A DNA stretch of 29,848 nt from NCBI GenBank assembly GCA_964352775.1, contig CAYGTK010000023.1, positions 1-29,848 of the forward strand, in the 5' to 3' direction. The position numbers were made by a program, and so were the translations under genes. This stretch comes from CAYGTK01 sp964352775 (GTDB lineage: Bacteria; Bacteroidota; Bacteroidia; Chitinophagales; CAIOSU01). Positions 21,723-29,848 of this stretch are shown piece after piece; the stretch's first letter is position 1, and the number at the start of each line of letters is the position of its first letter. The notes beneath the pieces are model-generated. The model had not been told where the DNA came from. It did no database searches and saw only the letters and a program-made list of their open reading frames with translations.

Positions 21723-22707
21723 ACACGATGAAGACGAACTGGCCCTGCTAGTTGGTGATGTTGTATACCACAGTCAAGATCTCGATAAAAAACTACCATC
21801 AAGCATGGGCGATCTGCTTTTTGATGGAAAAGAAGCCTTGGCTCGCTTAAAAGATCTTGAAGGAGATATAAAAAAAGGTAAACTAAAGGCAAAAGGGAAA
21901 AAACTAGATGATGTTAGGCTAATAGCACCAGTTCCCTTTCCTACATCGGTAAGAGATGCTTACGCTTTTCGTCAACATGTAGAAACAGCAAGAAAGAATA
22001 GAGGAGTGGAGATGATACAAGAGTTTGACCAATTTCCAGTATTCTATTTTACGAACCATAATGCCATTGAAGGCCCTGGGGAAGTAGAATTAATGCCGGA
22101 CCATTTCAAAAAACTGGATATGGAGCTGGAGGTAGCAATAGTTATCGGAAAAGAAGGACGAAACATAAAAGCAGAAAACGCCGATGAGCATATTGCAGGC
22201 TTTATGATAATGAATGACCTAAGTGCACGCCAACTTCAAATGGAAGAAATGCGCCTAAACTTAGGACCTGCTAAGGGAAAGGATTTCGCCACGGTTATCG
22301 GCCCATTTTTGGTTACCCCAGAAGAATTGAGGGAATATAAAGTGGATGCTCCGGAAGGTCATGTTGGTTCTGCTTATGACTTAGAAATGAAGGCCTACGT
22401 AAATGAGGAGCAAGTTTCTGAGGGCAATCTAATGGACATGAATTGGACCTTTGCCGAGATAATAGAACGTGCCTCTTACGGGGTCGATCTTTTCCCGGGA
22501 GATGTTATTGGCTCAGGAACTGTAGGTACAGGGTGTTTTTTAGAGCTTAATGGTACGGCCAAACGCGAGAACTCTGGAGCGCCTGAACAGTGGTTGCAGG
22601 AAGGAGATATTGTAGAGTTAGAGGTGGAAGCCTTAGGAGTTCTTACAACAATTATCACAGCTGCGGATACGGATCATTCCATCCTAGCTAAAAAACACAA
22701 GAACTAA
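21697..22707 (+). CDS. Fumarylacetoacetate hydrolase (FAH) family protein
   Basis: 336 residues from the ATG at 21697. An in-frame start at 21595 would add 34 residues that merely read the zinc-ribbon gene out of frame, so I reject it. The start MKLVSYLNKHDEDELALLVGD is typical. The catalytic domain shows DAYAFRQHVETARKNRG, LDMELEVAIVIGKEGRNI (metal-binding acidic residues), MIMNDLSARQLQ, GPAKGKDFATVIGP and FPGDVIGSGTVGTG. The family hydrolyses C-C bonds of acylpyruvates or related compounds with a divalent metal. In Bacteroidota a very similar gene often sits with homogentisate and 4-hydroxyphenylpyruvate dioxygenase genes, which are absent here. It shares one base with the flavin-reductase-like gene that follows. 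Confidence 0.9.
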   Translation: MKLVSYLNKHDEDELALLVGDVVYHSQDLDKKLPSSMGDLLFDGKEALARLKDLEGDIKKGKLKAKGKKLDDVRLIAPVPFPTSVRDAYAFRQHVETARKNRGVEMIQEFDQFPVFYFTNHNAIEGPGEVELMPDHFKKLDMELEVAIVIGKEGRNIKAENADEHIAGFMIMNDLSARQLQMEEMRLNLGPAKGKDFATVIGPFLVTPEELREYKVDAPEGHVGSAYDLEMKAYVNEEQVSEGNLMDMNWTFAEIIERASYGVDLFPGDVIGSGTVGTGCFLELNGTAKRENSGAPEQWLQEGDIVELEVEALGVLTTIITAADTDHSILAKKHKN

Positions 22708-23594
22708 TGAAAACAATAGACCCGAAGGAAGTACCCGTAAGGGAATTGTATCATTATTTAACAGGTGCGGTAAGTCCAAGGCCCATAGCTTTTGCCAGTA
22801 CTTTGAGTGCTGACGGAACACCTAATTTAGCTCCATATAGCTACTTCAATGTGTTTAGTGCTAATCCGCCAATTCTCGTGTTCTCACCAAATACGCGTTC
22901 AAGAGATAATAGCACTAAGGACACTCTAAATAACCTTCATGCCACTAAAGAGGTGGTGATAAACTTGGTTAACTACGACATCGTTCGACAGATGGCCATT
23001 ACTAGTATTGATTACCCTGATACCGTAAATGAATTTGAAAAAGCAGGGCTTACAATGCAAGCTTCTGAGAAGGTAAAGCCAGCAAGGGTAAAGGAATCTC
23101 CTGTTCAGTTTGAGTGTAAGGTGAATGATATTATCAAGCTTGGTGATGAAGGTGGAGCGGGTAATTTGGCCATTTGTGAAGTGGTTTTATTACATGTTAG
23201 TGAAGATGTTTTAGATAGTAATGGAAAGATAGATCCACACTTGTTAGATGCTTGTGGAAGGCTTGGTGCTGCTAACTACGTACGTGTTAGTGGGAGGGGG
23301 ATTTTTGAAGTTCAACAACCTTCTAACGAAATTGGCGTTGGAGTAGATAATCTACCTCAAGAGGTTCGCTACAGTGAGTGGCTAACAGGTAATGATATAG
23401 GTGAATTGGCCAGTTTAACGGAACTGCCAAATGAAGATGAAGTGAGTAAATATTTAGCGATCGATAAAAAATTACAAAACCTAATAGGAGATAAGCATGC
23501 TGTGCATCTTTATGCTCGCGACTTATTATCTTTAAAACATAAGTCTGAAGCCCTAAAGGTATTATTAGCCCACCACAACCCCACAAAAGCATGA
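22707..23594 (+). CDS. Flavin reductase-like FMN-binding protein
   Basis: 295 residues. The FMN-binding split-barrel is visible in SPRPIAFASTLSADGTPNLAPYSYFNVFSANPP (about 24-56), VFSPNTRSRDNSTKDTLNN and EVVINLVNYD. The C-terminal 90 residues (from about 205) extend beyond the basic flavin-reductase domain. Family members reduce free FMN with NAD(P)H or act on flavin-bound substrates. It begins in a TAATG overlap with the FAH gene and ends in an ATGA overlap with the acyl-CoA ligase gene, so the three are coupled. A joint role in degrading an aromatic or acyl compound is likely, substrate unknown. Confidence 0.9.
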   Translation: MKTIDPKEVPVRELYHYLTGAVSPRPIAFASTLSADGTPNLAPYSYFNVFSANPPILVFSPNTRSRDNSTKDTLNNLHATKEVVINLVNYDIVRQMAITSIDYPDTVNEFEKAGLTMQASEKVKPARVKESPVQFECKVNDIIKLGDEGGAGNLAICEVVLLHVSEDVLDSNGKIDPHLLDACGRLGAANYVRVSGRGIFEVQQPSNEIGVGVDNLPQEVRYSEWLTGNDIGELASLTELPNEDEVSKYLAIDKKLQNLIGDKHAVHLYARDLLSLKHKSEALKVLLAHHNPTKA

Positions 23595-25273
23595 GCGAGA
23601 ACACACATATTTGGCATCAACACTACCCTAGTCACGTTCCAAAAGACATTGATCCAGACAGATATAGCTCTGTTATCGATCTACTGGAAGAAAGCTTCAA
23701 GAAGTACAAAGACCATCCTGCATTCGAGAATTTCGGTAAAGGAATGACCTATGGAGAAGTAGATCGTTTGTCAAGGGATTTTGCGGCATATCTGCAGAAT
23801 GATCTTGGTCTTGAGAAGGGGGATAGAGTGGCTATTATGATGCCTAACTTGTTACAATTTCCTGTAGCGATGTTTGGTGTTATTCGTGCTGGAATTGTTG
23901 TGGTAAATATTAACCCGCTATATACAGCTAAAGAGTTAGAGCATCAGTTGAATGATAGTGGGGCAGAAACTATTGTTATAGTAGATAACTTTGCGAATAC
24001 CCTCGAAAAAGTAATTAAGACCACTCCTATCAAGAATGTGATAACAACTTCTATTGGGGAGATGCAAGGGACTGTAAAGGGTTTTATCATGAACATGGTG
24101 GTGAAACATGTTAAAAAGATGGTGCCAGCTTACAGTCTTCCAAGTGCAGTTTCATTTAGTGGCACTTTGAAGAAGGGTGCGAATAGTACATACACTCGGC
24201 CAGAGGTAGTGAATACTGAGTTGGCTTTTTTGCAGTATACTGGTGGAACTACTGGTTTCTCAAAAGGTGCTATGTTATCCCATCGCAACATCATTGCGAA
24301 TATGGAGCAAATTTACGCTTGGACTTCTGCAGAGTATGAAGATGGTAAAGAGATAATAATTACTGCAATTCCGTTGTATCACATTTTTGCATTAACGGTA
24401 AACTGTCTATCGCTATTTAAAGTAGGTGGTAGAAATATTCTCATAACCAACCCAAGAGATATACCTGGTTTCATTAAAGAGCTGAAAAAGCACGACATGA
24501 CGGTGTTTACTGGTGTAAACACTTTGTTTATTGCCCTGATGAACGACCCTGAGTTTATGAACATCAATTTCAGTAAGCTTAAGATGTCTATGGGTGGAGG
24601 TATGGCTGTGCAAGATGCCGTAGCTAGAAAGTGGGAAGAGTTAACAGGTAGTCCATTAACAGAGGCTTATGGTCTATCTGAAACTTCTCCTGGGCTTACA
24701 GCTAACCCTATTGATGGAAATCATCGCTTAGGTACAATTGGTATTCCAATACCAAGTACTGTTGTTAAATTGATAGATGATGCTGGAAATGAAGTGCCAA
24801 TAGGTGAGCCAGGAGAGATAATTTGTAAGGGCCCACAAGTAATGAGTGGCTACTGGAATAAAGAGGATGAGACCAAGAATGTATTCCGTGATGGATGGTT
24901 TACTACAGGTGATATTGGAATAATGAGCGAAGATGGCTTCTTCAAGATCGTAGATCGTAAGAAGGAAATGATACTTGTATCAGGGTTTAACGTATTTCCT
25001 AATGAAGTGGAAAATGCTATCGCTGAACACCCCAAAGTGTTGGAAGTGGGATGCATTGGTGTGCCAGATGAGCGTACTACGGAGGCTGTAAAGGTATTCA
25101 TTGTTAAAAAGGACGACAGTCTGACTGCTGAAGAAATAAAAACTCATTGTAGTGATTACCTAACCAACTACAAGCGCCCCAAGCATGTAGAGTTTATTGA
25201 TGAGATACCGAAAACGAATGTAGGTAAGATACTCCGTCGTAAACTAGTGGAAATGGAGCAGGCCAAGGCCTAA
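23591..25273 (+). CDS. Long-chain fatty acid (or aryl)--CoA ligase, AMP-binding
   Basis: 560 residues, full-length ANL superfamily enzyme. ATP-binding loop YTGGTTGFSKGA (about 217-228), the A5-type motif EAYGLSETSPG (about 358-368), WFTTGDIG (about 436-443), DRKKEMILVSGFNV (about 455-468) and the C-terminal catalytic lysine in PKTNVGKILRRK (about 542-553). The reaction is acid + ATP + CoA to acyl-CoA + AMP + PPi, cytoplasmic. The length and NVFPNEVE motif favour FadD-type fatty acyl-CoA ligase. The ATGA overlap with the flavin-reductase-like gene allows a related acid from that route to be the substrate. The gene ends before a strong intrinsic terminator. Confidence 0.9.
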   Translation: MSENTHIWHQHYPSHVPKDIDPDRYSSVIDLLEESFKKYKDHPAFENFGKGMTYGEVDRLSRDFAAYLQNDLGLEKGDRVAIMMPNLLQFPVAMFGVIRAGIVVVNINPLYTAKELEHQLNDSGAETIVIVDNFANTLEKVIKTTPIKNVITTSIGEMQGTVKGFIMNMVVKHVKKMVPAYSLPSAVSFSGTLKKGANSTYTRPEVVNTELAFLQYTGGTTGFSKGAMLSHRNIIANMEQIYAWTSAEYEDGKEIIITAIPLYHIFALTVNCLSLFKVGGRNILITNPRDIPGFIKELKKHDMTVFTGVNTLFIALMNDPEFMNINFSKLKMSMGGGMAVQDAVARKWEELTGSPLTEAYGLSETSPGLTANPIDGNHRLGTIGIPIPSTVVKLIDDAGNEVPIGEPGEIICKGPQVMSGYWNKEDETKNVFRDGWFTTGDIGIMSEDGFFKIVDRKKEMILVSGFNVFPNEVENAIAEHPKVLEVGCIGVPDERTTEAVKVFIVKKDDSLTAEEIKTHCSDYLTNYKRPKHVEFIDEIPKTNVGKILRRKLVEMEQAKA

Positions 25274-25292
25274 AATTATCTCTAAACTATTT

Positions 25293-25322
25293 AAAGGGCT
25301 TGTCAGATGACAGGCCCTTTTC
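25293..25322 (+). terminator. Intrinsic terminator after the acyl-CoA ligase gene
   Basis: AAAGGGCTTGTCA pairs with TGACAGGCCCTTT over 13 bases with one T-G wobble, and the last pairs open to give a 4-base loop. The hairpin is followed by TTTTCATTTTC. It lies 20 bases after the ligase stop and closes the operon that begins at 21423. Confidence 0.9.
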
Positions 25323-25328
25323 ATTTTC

Positions 25329-25336
25329 TACCTTTG
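25329..25336 (+). promoter_or_regulatory. -7 promoter box TACCTTTG before the MscS gene
   Basis: An exact TAnnTTTG match lies 4 bases before the ATG at 25341, directly after the terminator tail. No in-frame ATG exists between the box and the preceding stop (TGA at 25308), and the signal peptide begins at this ATG, so the transcript should be leaderless. No TTG is found 17-23 bases upstream; one at 25300-25302 (26 bases away) lies in the terminator stem. Confidence 0.5.
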
Positions 25337-25340
25337 TACT

Positions 25341-26969
25341 ATGAAACGCATACTTTTTACGCTTCTCTTTTTAGGTGGGCTATCCTCATTTCTACAAGCA
25401 CAGGAAATAGATACCCTTAAACAGTATTTACGTAGTCCATATGCTACTGTAGTTACTCATTTGAAGTACCTACAACCAGAAAGCTATCAGCCAGAATTAT
25501 CTGCTCTTGTCATCGAAAATGCAGATAAGAAAAGGGCAAAGGAATTAGCTGTTGAGCTAAAGCAAGTCTTGGATGGAAGAGGTTTATATGTGGATGTGGA
25601 GGGAATGCCAAGAATCCCGAATTATATTGATAGTAGCACGTTATTGGCTAGATATTATCTATTCCCAACTATTCCAGAGATCTACTTGGAAAAGAGAGGG
25701 GGTTACTGGTACTATTCGGAGCAAACTGTAAGAGCAATCCCGAAGCTACATGCTGATGTGTATCCATTCGGGAGTGATTTTTTAATGAATTTATTCCCTA
25801 AGTATGGACAGAAAGAGCTCTGGGGGCTATTCGTTTGGCAATATGTGGGTTTGTTTTTGCTCATCTTATCTGCTATAGTCTTTCATCGGCTGCTAACCAT
25901 TTTCCTAAAGTTCGTTATTGACAGATTGACTGATAGATTCGGTCATTTTCAAGGGAATAAAGATGTGGTCCTAGCTATAGCAAAGCCAGTCAGTTTATTC
26001 ATAATTTCTTTGCTGGTGCTATGGTTAATACCAATATTGCAGTTCCCAATAACTATAAATAAATACTTCATTATTGCGCTTGATATTGCTACACCTATCT
26101 TTTTGATAGTTGCTGCAGTAAAAGTGATCGATCTTATCTCTAATTATTTCGAAAGACTTGCTCTTAGTACGGAATCTACCTTAGATGATCAGTTGATCCC
26201 ATTAGTAAGGAAGGCCTTAAAGATCTTTGTAGTACTTGTTGGTGTATTATATATCCTCCAGTCGCTACAATTCAATATTACAGCTTTGTTAGCAGGTGTT
26301 TCTATAGGTGGTCTGGCTTTTGCTCTTGCCGCTCAAGATACTATTAAGAACCTTTTTGGCTCTTTAATGATATTTATTGACCGACCATTCCAGATTGGTG
26401 ATTGGATAAATTTTGATGGTGTAGATGGCACTGTAGAAGAAGTTGGTTTTCGCTCTACCCGAGTGCGTACTTTCCATAACTCAGTAGTATCTGTGCCGAA
26501 TGGTAGAGTGGCTGATATGACGGTAGATAATTATGGCCTTAGGGTATTCCGCAGGTATAAAACGGTGCTTACCATCACTTACGATACGCCGCCGATATTA
26601 ATAGAGAAATTTGTGGAGGGTTTACAAGAACTGGTAAAGAACCACCCCGAAACAAGGAAAGACTATTTCGAGATACATTTGAATGATCTGGGCTCACACA
26701 GTATCAATATTCTATTCTACATATTTTTCAATGTGCCTTCTTGGTCAGATGAGTTGAAGGCTCGTCATATTATTGTATTGGAAGTACTTAAACTAGCAGA
26801 CACGCTTGGTATTCAATTCGCCTTTCCTACACAGACAATACATGTGGAGAATCTGCCTGGGCAAAATAGTCTTTCTCCAAAATACGAAAGTGATATAGAG
26901 AAGATAGATGCCAAGGTAGCGGCCTTTATGAAAGAGTATAGAAGCCGTTACGCAGAAGCTAAAAAGTAG
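25341..26969 (+). CDS. MscS-family mechanosensitive channel
   Basis: 542 residues. Signal peptide (MKRILFTLLFLGGLSSFLQAQ), then a periplasmic domain of about 140 residues, then membrane helices at about 170-190, 210-235, 243-265 and 290-310. The MscS core follows: pore helix GVSIGGLAFALAAQDTIKNLFGS (about 315-337), then FIDRPFQIGDWI, VEEVGFRSTRVRTF and NSVVSVPNGRV, which form the beta domain. This channel opens on membrane tension and protects against osmotic down-shock. The extra periplasmic domain is common in large MscS homologues. Its own promoter precedes it. It is convergent with the NhaD-like antiporter gene, 7 bases apart, with no terminator visible between. Confidence 0.92.
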   Translation: MKRILFTLLFLGGLSSFLQAQEIDTLKQYLRSPYATVVTHLKYLQPESYQPELSALVIENADKKRAKELAVELKQVLDGRGLYVDVEGMPRIPNYIDSSTLLARYYLFPTIPEIYLEKRGGYWYYSEQTVRAIPKLHADVYPFGSDFLMNLFPKYGQKELWGLFVWQYVGLFLLILSAIVFHRLLTIFLKFVIDRLTDRFGHFQGNKDVVLAIAKPVSLFIISLLVLWLIPILQFPITINKYFIIALDIATPIFLIVAAVKVIDLISNYFERLALSTESTLDDQLIPLVRKALKIFVVLVGVLYILQSLQFNITALLAGVSIGGLAFALAAQDTIKNLFGSLMIFIDRPFQIGDWINFDGVDGTVEEVGFRSTRVRTFHNSVVSVPNGRVADMTVDNYGLRVFRRYKTVLTITYDTPPILIEKFVEGLQELVKNHPETRKDYFEIHLNDLGSHSINILFYIFFNVPSWSDELKARHIIVLEVLKLADTLGIQFAFPTQTIHVENLPGQNSLSPKYESDIEKIDAKVAAFMKEYRSRYAEAKK

Positions 26970-26976
26970 GAATTCT

Positions 26977-28518
26977 TTACATTAAGAAGAAGAAAACCAC
27001 CCAAGTAAGTAACAATACTGGCAATAAGAATACCACTGAGTAGCGTACTATATAGCCAATGAAAGATGGCATTTGAATACCTACCTGTTCAGCAATAGCT
27101 TTAACCATAAAGTTTGGTGCATTACCAATGTAAGTAAAGGCTCCAAAGAATACCGATGCCACTGAGATAGCTAATAATGAAGTAAGTGTCTCAGGGTCGT
27201 TAGCGTATTCCATTACTTGGGCTTTACTACCAATGTCCATACCTTCTTTACCCATGCCTGCTGCTAGGAAGTTCAAGTACGTTGGCGCATTGTCTAACAC
27301 ACCTGATAAGCCACCTGTGGCCCAGTAAAGACTATCTACGGTAATTAGTTTAGGGTTTGTACGAGCAAAATCACCAATAAGCTGGAGAGCTGGCATCATG
27401 GTAGCGAATATTCCTACGAAAAGGAAGGCTACTTCTTTGATAGGTTCAAAGTTGAATTCATTTCCTTTCAGACTTTCTTTGTCAGAAGTTTTATAGGCCA
27501 CTACAGCGGTAGTAAGCATAATTATCTCGCGCAAGAAAGAGAGTTTATCGCCATGATAGTTAATTGCAGGAACCCAATCTAACACATTAGGGTCTAAGAA
27601 TACTGCACCTATTGTGATGGCAAGGAAAATGGTATTGCGAATTCCTTTTACTTCTAACTTACCTGTATGAGTAACATCTGGCTCTCCAGAATAGCTGGTA
27701 TGGTTTTTCTTATCTACAAAGTAGAAGATCAGCGCTAATAGACCCACCCCAAAGAACCACATTGGCCAAATATGCTCCAAGGTCCAGAAGAAAGGTATGC
27801 CTTTCAAGAAACCTAAGAACAATGGTGGGTCACCAACAGGAGTTAAACTACCACCAACATTACTTACAATGAAGATGAAGAAAACGACGTGGTAAGGCTT
27901 AATACGGTCTTTATTCAAGCGGATGAACGGTCGTATTAGTAGCATGGATGCACCAGTAGTACCAATGATATTGGCCATAGCAGCACCAATAACTAGCAGA
28001 ACTACATTTACCCAAGGGGTACCAGCCTTATCTATCTTAATAAGGATTCCTCCCGAGGCTACAAATAGTGGGGTAAGTAAAGCTATGAAAGAGAAATACT
28101 CTGCAAAAGCATGTACTGGGTGATGCTGGTCGTGCAAGAAAAACACGTAGTAGACCACCACCATAGTTCCCAAAATTATGGCTATTGCGGGGTAGTACTT
28201 ATGCCAAAAGTGGGCATAAAATAATGGCCCTGTGGCTACCATTAAAAGCAACAGTATGAATGGTATAACAGACCACATAGCAGGTTCTGCGTGAGTAGCC
28301 GCTCCATGTGCGGCAGCTGCCTCAGGGTCCTTATCAGCTGTAACAGCCACTGCGTCTTGAGCATGTGCATGGCTGCTATGGTCATGCCCGTCATGCGAAT
28401 GGTCATGATCAGCTTGAGCTATAGCATTATCAGGCATATCAGCATAAGCCAATGTTGGATTAAGAAACGAGATCCCAAAAAGGGATAGGATGCTAACTAG
28501 GGTAAGTAGATGTTTCAT
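26977..28518 (-). CDS. NhaD/CitMHS-type Na+/H+ antiporter-like protein with His-rich N-terminus
   Basis: 513 residues. Signal-like first helix (about 4-25), then a His-rich stretch: seven His between residues 38 and 52 (ADHDHSHDGHDHSSHAHA), with more at 71 and 76. About eleven membrane helices follow. Ion-transporter-superfamily marks are GTTGASMLLIRPFIRLN (about 189-205), SNVGGSLTPVGDPPLFLGF (about 219-237), SGVLDNAPTYLNF (about 403-415) and YIGNAPNFMVKAI, each the helix-break motif of NhaD/ArsB/CitM carriers. A Na+/H+ antiporter is the usual database name, and citrate or another anion remains possible. It starts 4 bases after the dehydrogenase stop, so it is the second gene of that transcript. 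Confidence 0.88.
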   Translation of the reverse strand: MKHLLTLVSILSLFGISFLNPTLAYADMPDNAIAQADHDHSHDGHDHSSHAHAQDAVAVTADKDPEAAAAHGAATHAEPAMWSVIPFILLLLMVATGPLFYAHFWHKYYPAIAIILGTMVVVYYVFFLHDQHHPVHAFAEYFSFIALLTPLFVASGGILIKIDKAGTPWVNVVLLVIGAAMANIIGTTGASMLLIRPFIRLNKDRIKPYHVVFFIFIVSNVGGSLTPVGDPPLFLGFLKGIPFFWTLEHIWPMWFFGVGLLALIFYFVDKKNHTSYSGEPDVTHTGKLEVKGIRNTIFLAITIGAVFLDPNVLDWVPAINYHGDKLSFLREIIMLTTAVVAYKTSDKESLKGNEFNFEPIKEVAFLFVGIFATMMPALQLIGDFARTNPKLITVDSLYWATGGLSGVLDNAPTYLNFLAAGMGKEGMDIGSKAQVMEYANDPETLTSLLAISVASVFFGAFTYIGNAPNFMVKAIAEQVGIQMPSFIGYIVRYSVVFLLPVLLLTWVVFFFLM

Positions 28519-28522
28519 TATG

Positions 28523-29761
28523 CTATTTCACTACTAGTTTACGCAATGCTTGGTCAAGCGCTGCACGTGTAATATTGGTCTGGTCGGTATGAACATCATG
28601 CACAGCTTTTATAGCTAAGCGGATGGTCTCAGATATGTCTTCAAAAATGGCTTCGTCCGTAATTTCTACTTCGCGTGCTTGCATTAAGTAGGCAAATACC
28701 CTAGCCATACCGCAATTAGCGATAAAGTCAGGTATTAAACTTACTAGCTGGTCTACGTATCGAGTGGTATCTCCAAAGAATACGCCGCTTTCAACAAATG
28801 GCACGTTAGCACCACAAGAAATAACCTGAAGGCCGTTAGCTTTTAATCTATCCACCTGGTCTTTTGTTACTAACCGCGATGCAGCCCCGGGTAAAAAAAT
28901 ATCTGCTTCTAAGTCCCAGATCTTTTCATTCGTTTCCTCAAAACTCAACATCTTTGGTGATGTTAAGGCATTATTCTCTCTGCTGTTGAATAAGTCTCTT
29001 ATTTCGTCAAAGCTCAATCCGTTCGGTTCAATTATGCCGCCATTACGGTCTATTATGCCTACTATTTTAGCCCCGTATTGTGCTAAGTAGAAAGCTGCAG
29101 CGCCCGCTACATTCCCCCAGCCTTGAATAATGGCCTTCTTCCCAACAAGGTCTTCATTTTTAAAGATCTGATACTGATGTTTTATGGATTCTGTTACGCC
29201 ATAGCCTGTTATCATGTCGGCTACGGTATATTTTCTAGCTAGTTCTGGCGTGAACCGTGGGTCTTCCAACTTCTTAGATACCCCTTGGCGCAATTGCCCG
29301 ATAATATGGATCTTATCTCTTTCCGTAGGCTTGAAGTGACCATTAACGATACCTTCTTGTGGATGCCAAAGCCCATAATCTTCTGTTAAAGGAATTACAT
29401 CTTTTACTTCATCCACGTTCAAGTCGCCACCGGTTCCGTAGTAATTCTTTAAAAGCGGAGTAACATATTGATACCACCTTTCCAGTACTTCATCTTTCCG
29501 TGGGTCATTCGGGTCAAAATTAATACCTGATTTAGCACCACCAATAGACGGCCCAGAAACGGTGAATTTTATCTCCATGATCTTCGCAAGTGACTCCACT
29601 TCAGATCGGTCCAGTCCTTTACGCATGCGGGTTCCCCCGCCTGCTGCACCTCCGCGAAGAGAGTTGATTACTACCCAGCCTTCAGCATCTGTAAGTGGGT
29701 CGTTCCACTCAAATACTATCTCTGGGCGCTTATTTTTAAATCTGTCTAAAAGCTCGTTCAT
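28523..29761 (-). CDS. Glutamate/leucine/phenylalanine/valine dehydrogenase family enzyme
   Basis: 412 residues, complete. Substrate-binding GGAAGGGTRMR (37-47) and catalytic-lysine motif GGAKSGI (74-80), then TGGDLNVDE (about 110-118), the Rossmann motif GWGNVAGAAAFYLA (about 216-229) and a second conserved GAASRLV. The family deaminates an amino acid to the 2-oxo acid with NAD(P)+. Length and GYGVTESI favour a glutamate-dehydrogenase-type enzyme, but leucine or other branched-chain amino acids cannot be excluded. The antiporter-like gene follows 4 bases on, so ammonium or ion balance may link them, as inference. Confidence 0.92.
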   Translation of the reverse strand: MNELLDRFKNKRPEIVFEWNDPLTDAEGWVVINSLRGGAAGGGTRMRKGLDRSEVESLAKIMEIKFTVSGPSIGGAKSGINFDPNDPRKDEVLERWYQYVTPLLKNYYGTGGDLNVDEVKDVIPLTEDYGLWHPQEGIVNGHFKPTERDKIHIIGQLRQGVSKKLEDPRFTPELARKYTVADMITGYGVTESIKHQYQIFKNEDLVGKKAIIQGWGNVAGAAAFYLAQYGAKIVGIIDRNGGIIEPNGLSFDEIRDLFNSRENNALTSPKMLSFEETNEKIWDLEADIFLPGAASRLVTKDQVDRLKANGLQVISCGANVPFVESGVFFGDTTRYVDQLVSLIPDFIANCGMARVFAYLMQAREVEITDEAIFEDISETIRLAIKAVHDVHTDQTNITRAALDQALRKLVVK

Positions 29762-29781
29762 TACGTTGATTTCAGGTGCTG

Positions 29782-29789
29782 CAAAACTA
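29782..29789 (-). promoter_or_regulatory. -7 promoter box TAGTTTTG for the dehydrogenase/antiporter unit
   Basis: An exact TAnnTTTG match on the minus strand, 20 bases before the ATG at 29761. No TTG at 17-23 bases, although a CTG lies 16 bases upstream. The rest of 29762-29848 holds no gene that I can support. Confidence 0.45.
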
Positions 29790-29848
29790 AGAAAAGAAAG
29801 CTATACAGGGGCTTTGAAAGCTGTTGATATGTGAAAAATGACAAGGCC

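Noticed and set aside
29562..29834. Plus-strand open frame of 90 codons at the right edge
   Set aside because: It is antisense to the dehydrogenase start and to its promoter, with no recognisable protein.

Overview
The window comes from a Bacteroidota chromosome, most likely a marine or aquatic member of the Flavobacteriales. Evidence for this: a T9SS type B (gliding-motility-associated) C-terminal sorting domain on a PKD-repeat protein; families typical of the phylum (DUF4199, DUF547, DUF2461, TIGR02757, TIGR04282); start regions with almost no Shine-Dalgarno sequences; and several copies of the Bacteroidota -7 promoter element TAnnTTTG. The DNA is AT-leaning and densely coded. No gene-free stretch exceeds 300 bases, and I see no rRNA, tRNA, CRISPR array, insertion sequence or phage gene. 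It looks like core chromosome rather than a mobile island.

Layout. 1-754 (-) is the start of a serine-hydrolase (beta-lactamase class C-like) lipoprotein cut by the window edge. It is divergent from 840-2993 (+), a secreted 717-residue protein that looks distantly like a glycoside hydrolase. 2990-4040 (-) is a membrane-anchored LuxR-type regulator followed by a DUF4199 membrane protein, with two copies of an inverted repeat between them. 4071-5717 (-) is a DUF547 protein fused to an outer-membrane-barrel-like domain, with an A10 run exactly at the junction. 5905-13648 (+) is a tight six-gene unit: FAD/NAD(P)H oxidoreductase, membrane polyferredoxin, exported MORN-repeat protein, polyprenyl-phosphate-sugar-synthase-like GT2, processive GT2, and a GT-C glycosyltransferase fused to a methyltransferase. 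13620-17597 (-) holds a rhodanese-like exported protein, a TIGR04282 protein, the T9SS PKD protein and a DUF2461 protein. 17739-21394 (+) holds ferredoxin-NADP reductase and a [2Fe-2S] ferredoxin, then a cystathionine gamma-synthase-type enzyme, a TIGR02757 protein and a small unknown. 21423-25273 (+) holds a membrane zinc-ribbon protein, an FAH-family hydrolase, a flavin-reductase-like protein and a fatty-acyl/aryl-CoA ligase, closed by a strong intrinsic terminator. 25341-26969 (+) is an MscS channel, convergent with a glutamate/leucine-type dehydrogenase and a NhaD-like antiporter (26977-29761, -).

The most interesting parts are: the redox-plus-glycan operon at 5905-13648 with its GT-C/methyltransferase fusion; the A10 tract at which a one-base slip in either direction meets a stop codon at once and would release a free DUF547 domain; the inverted-repeat pair beside the membrane-tethered LuxR regulator; and promoter boxes so close to start codons that the mRNAs should be leaderless. 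No single defence-type or otherwise wholly new system is evident. The strongest candidate for an undescribed system is the six-gene redox/glycan operon, and its product cannot be deduced from sequence alone.
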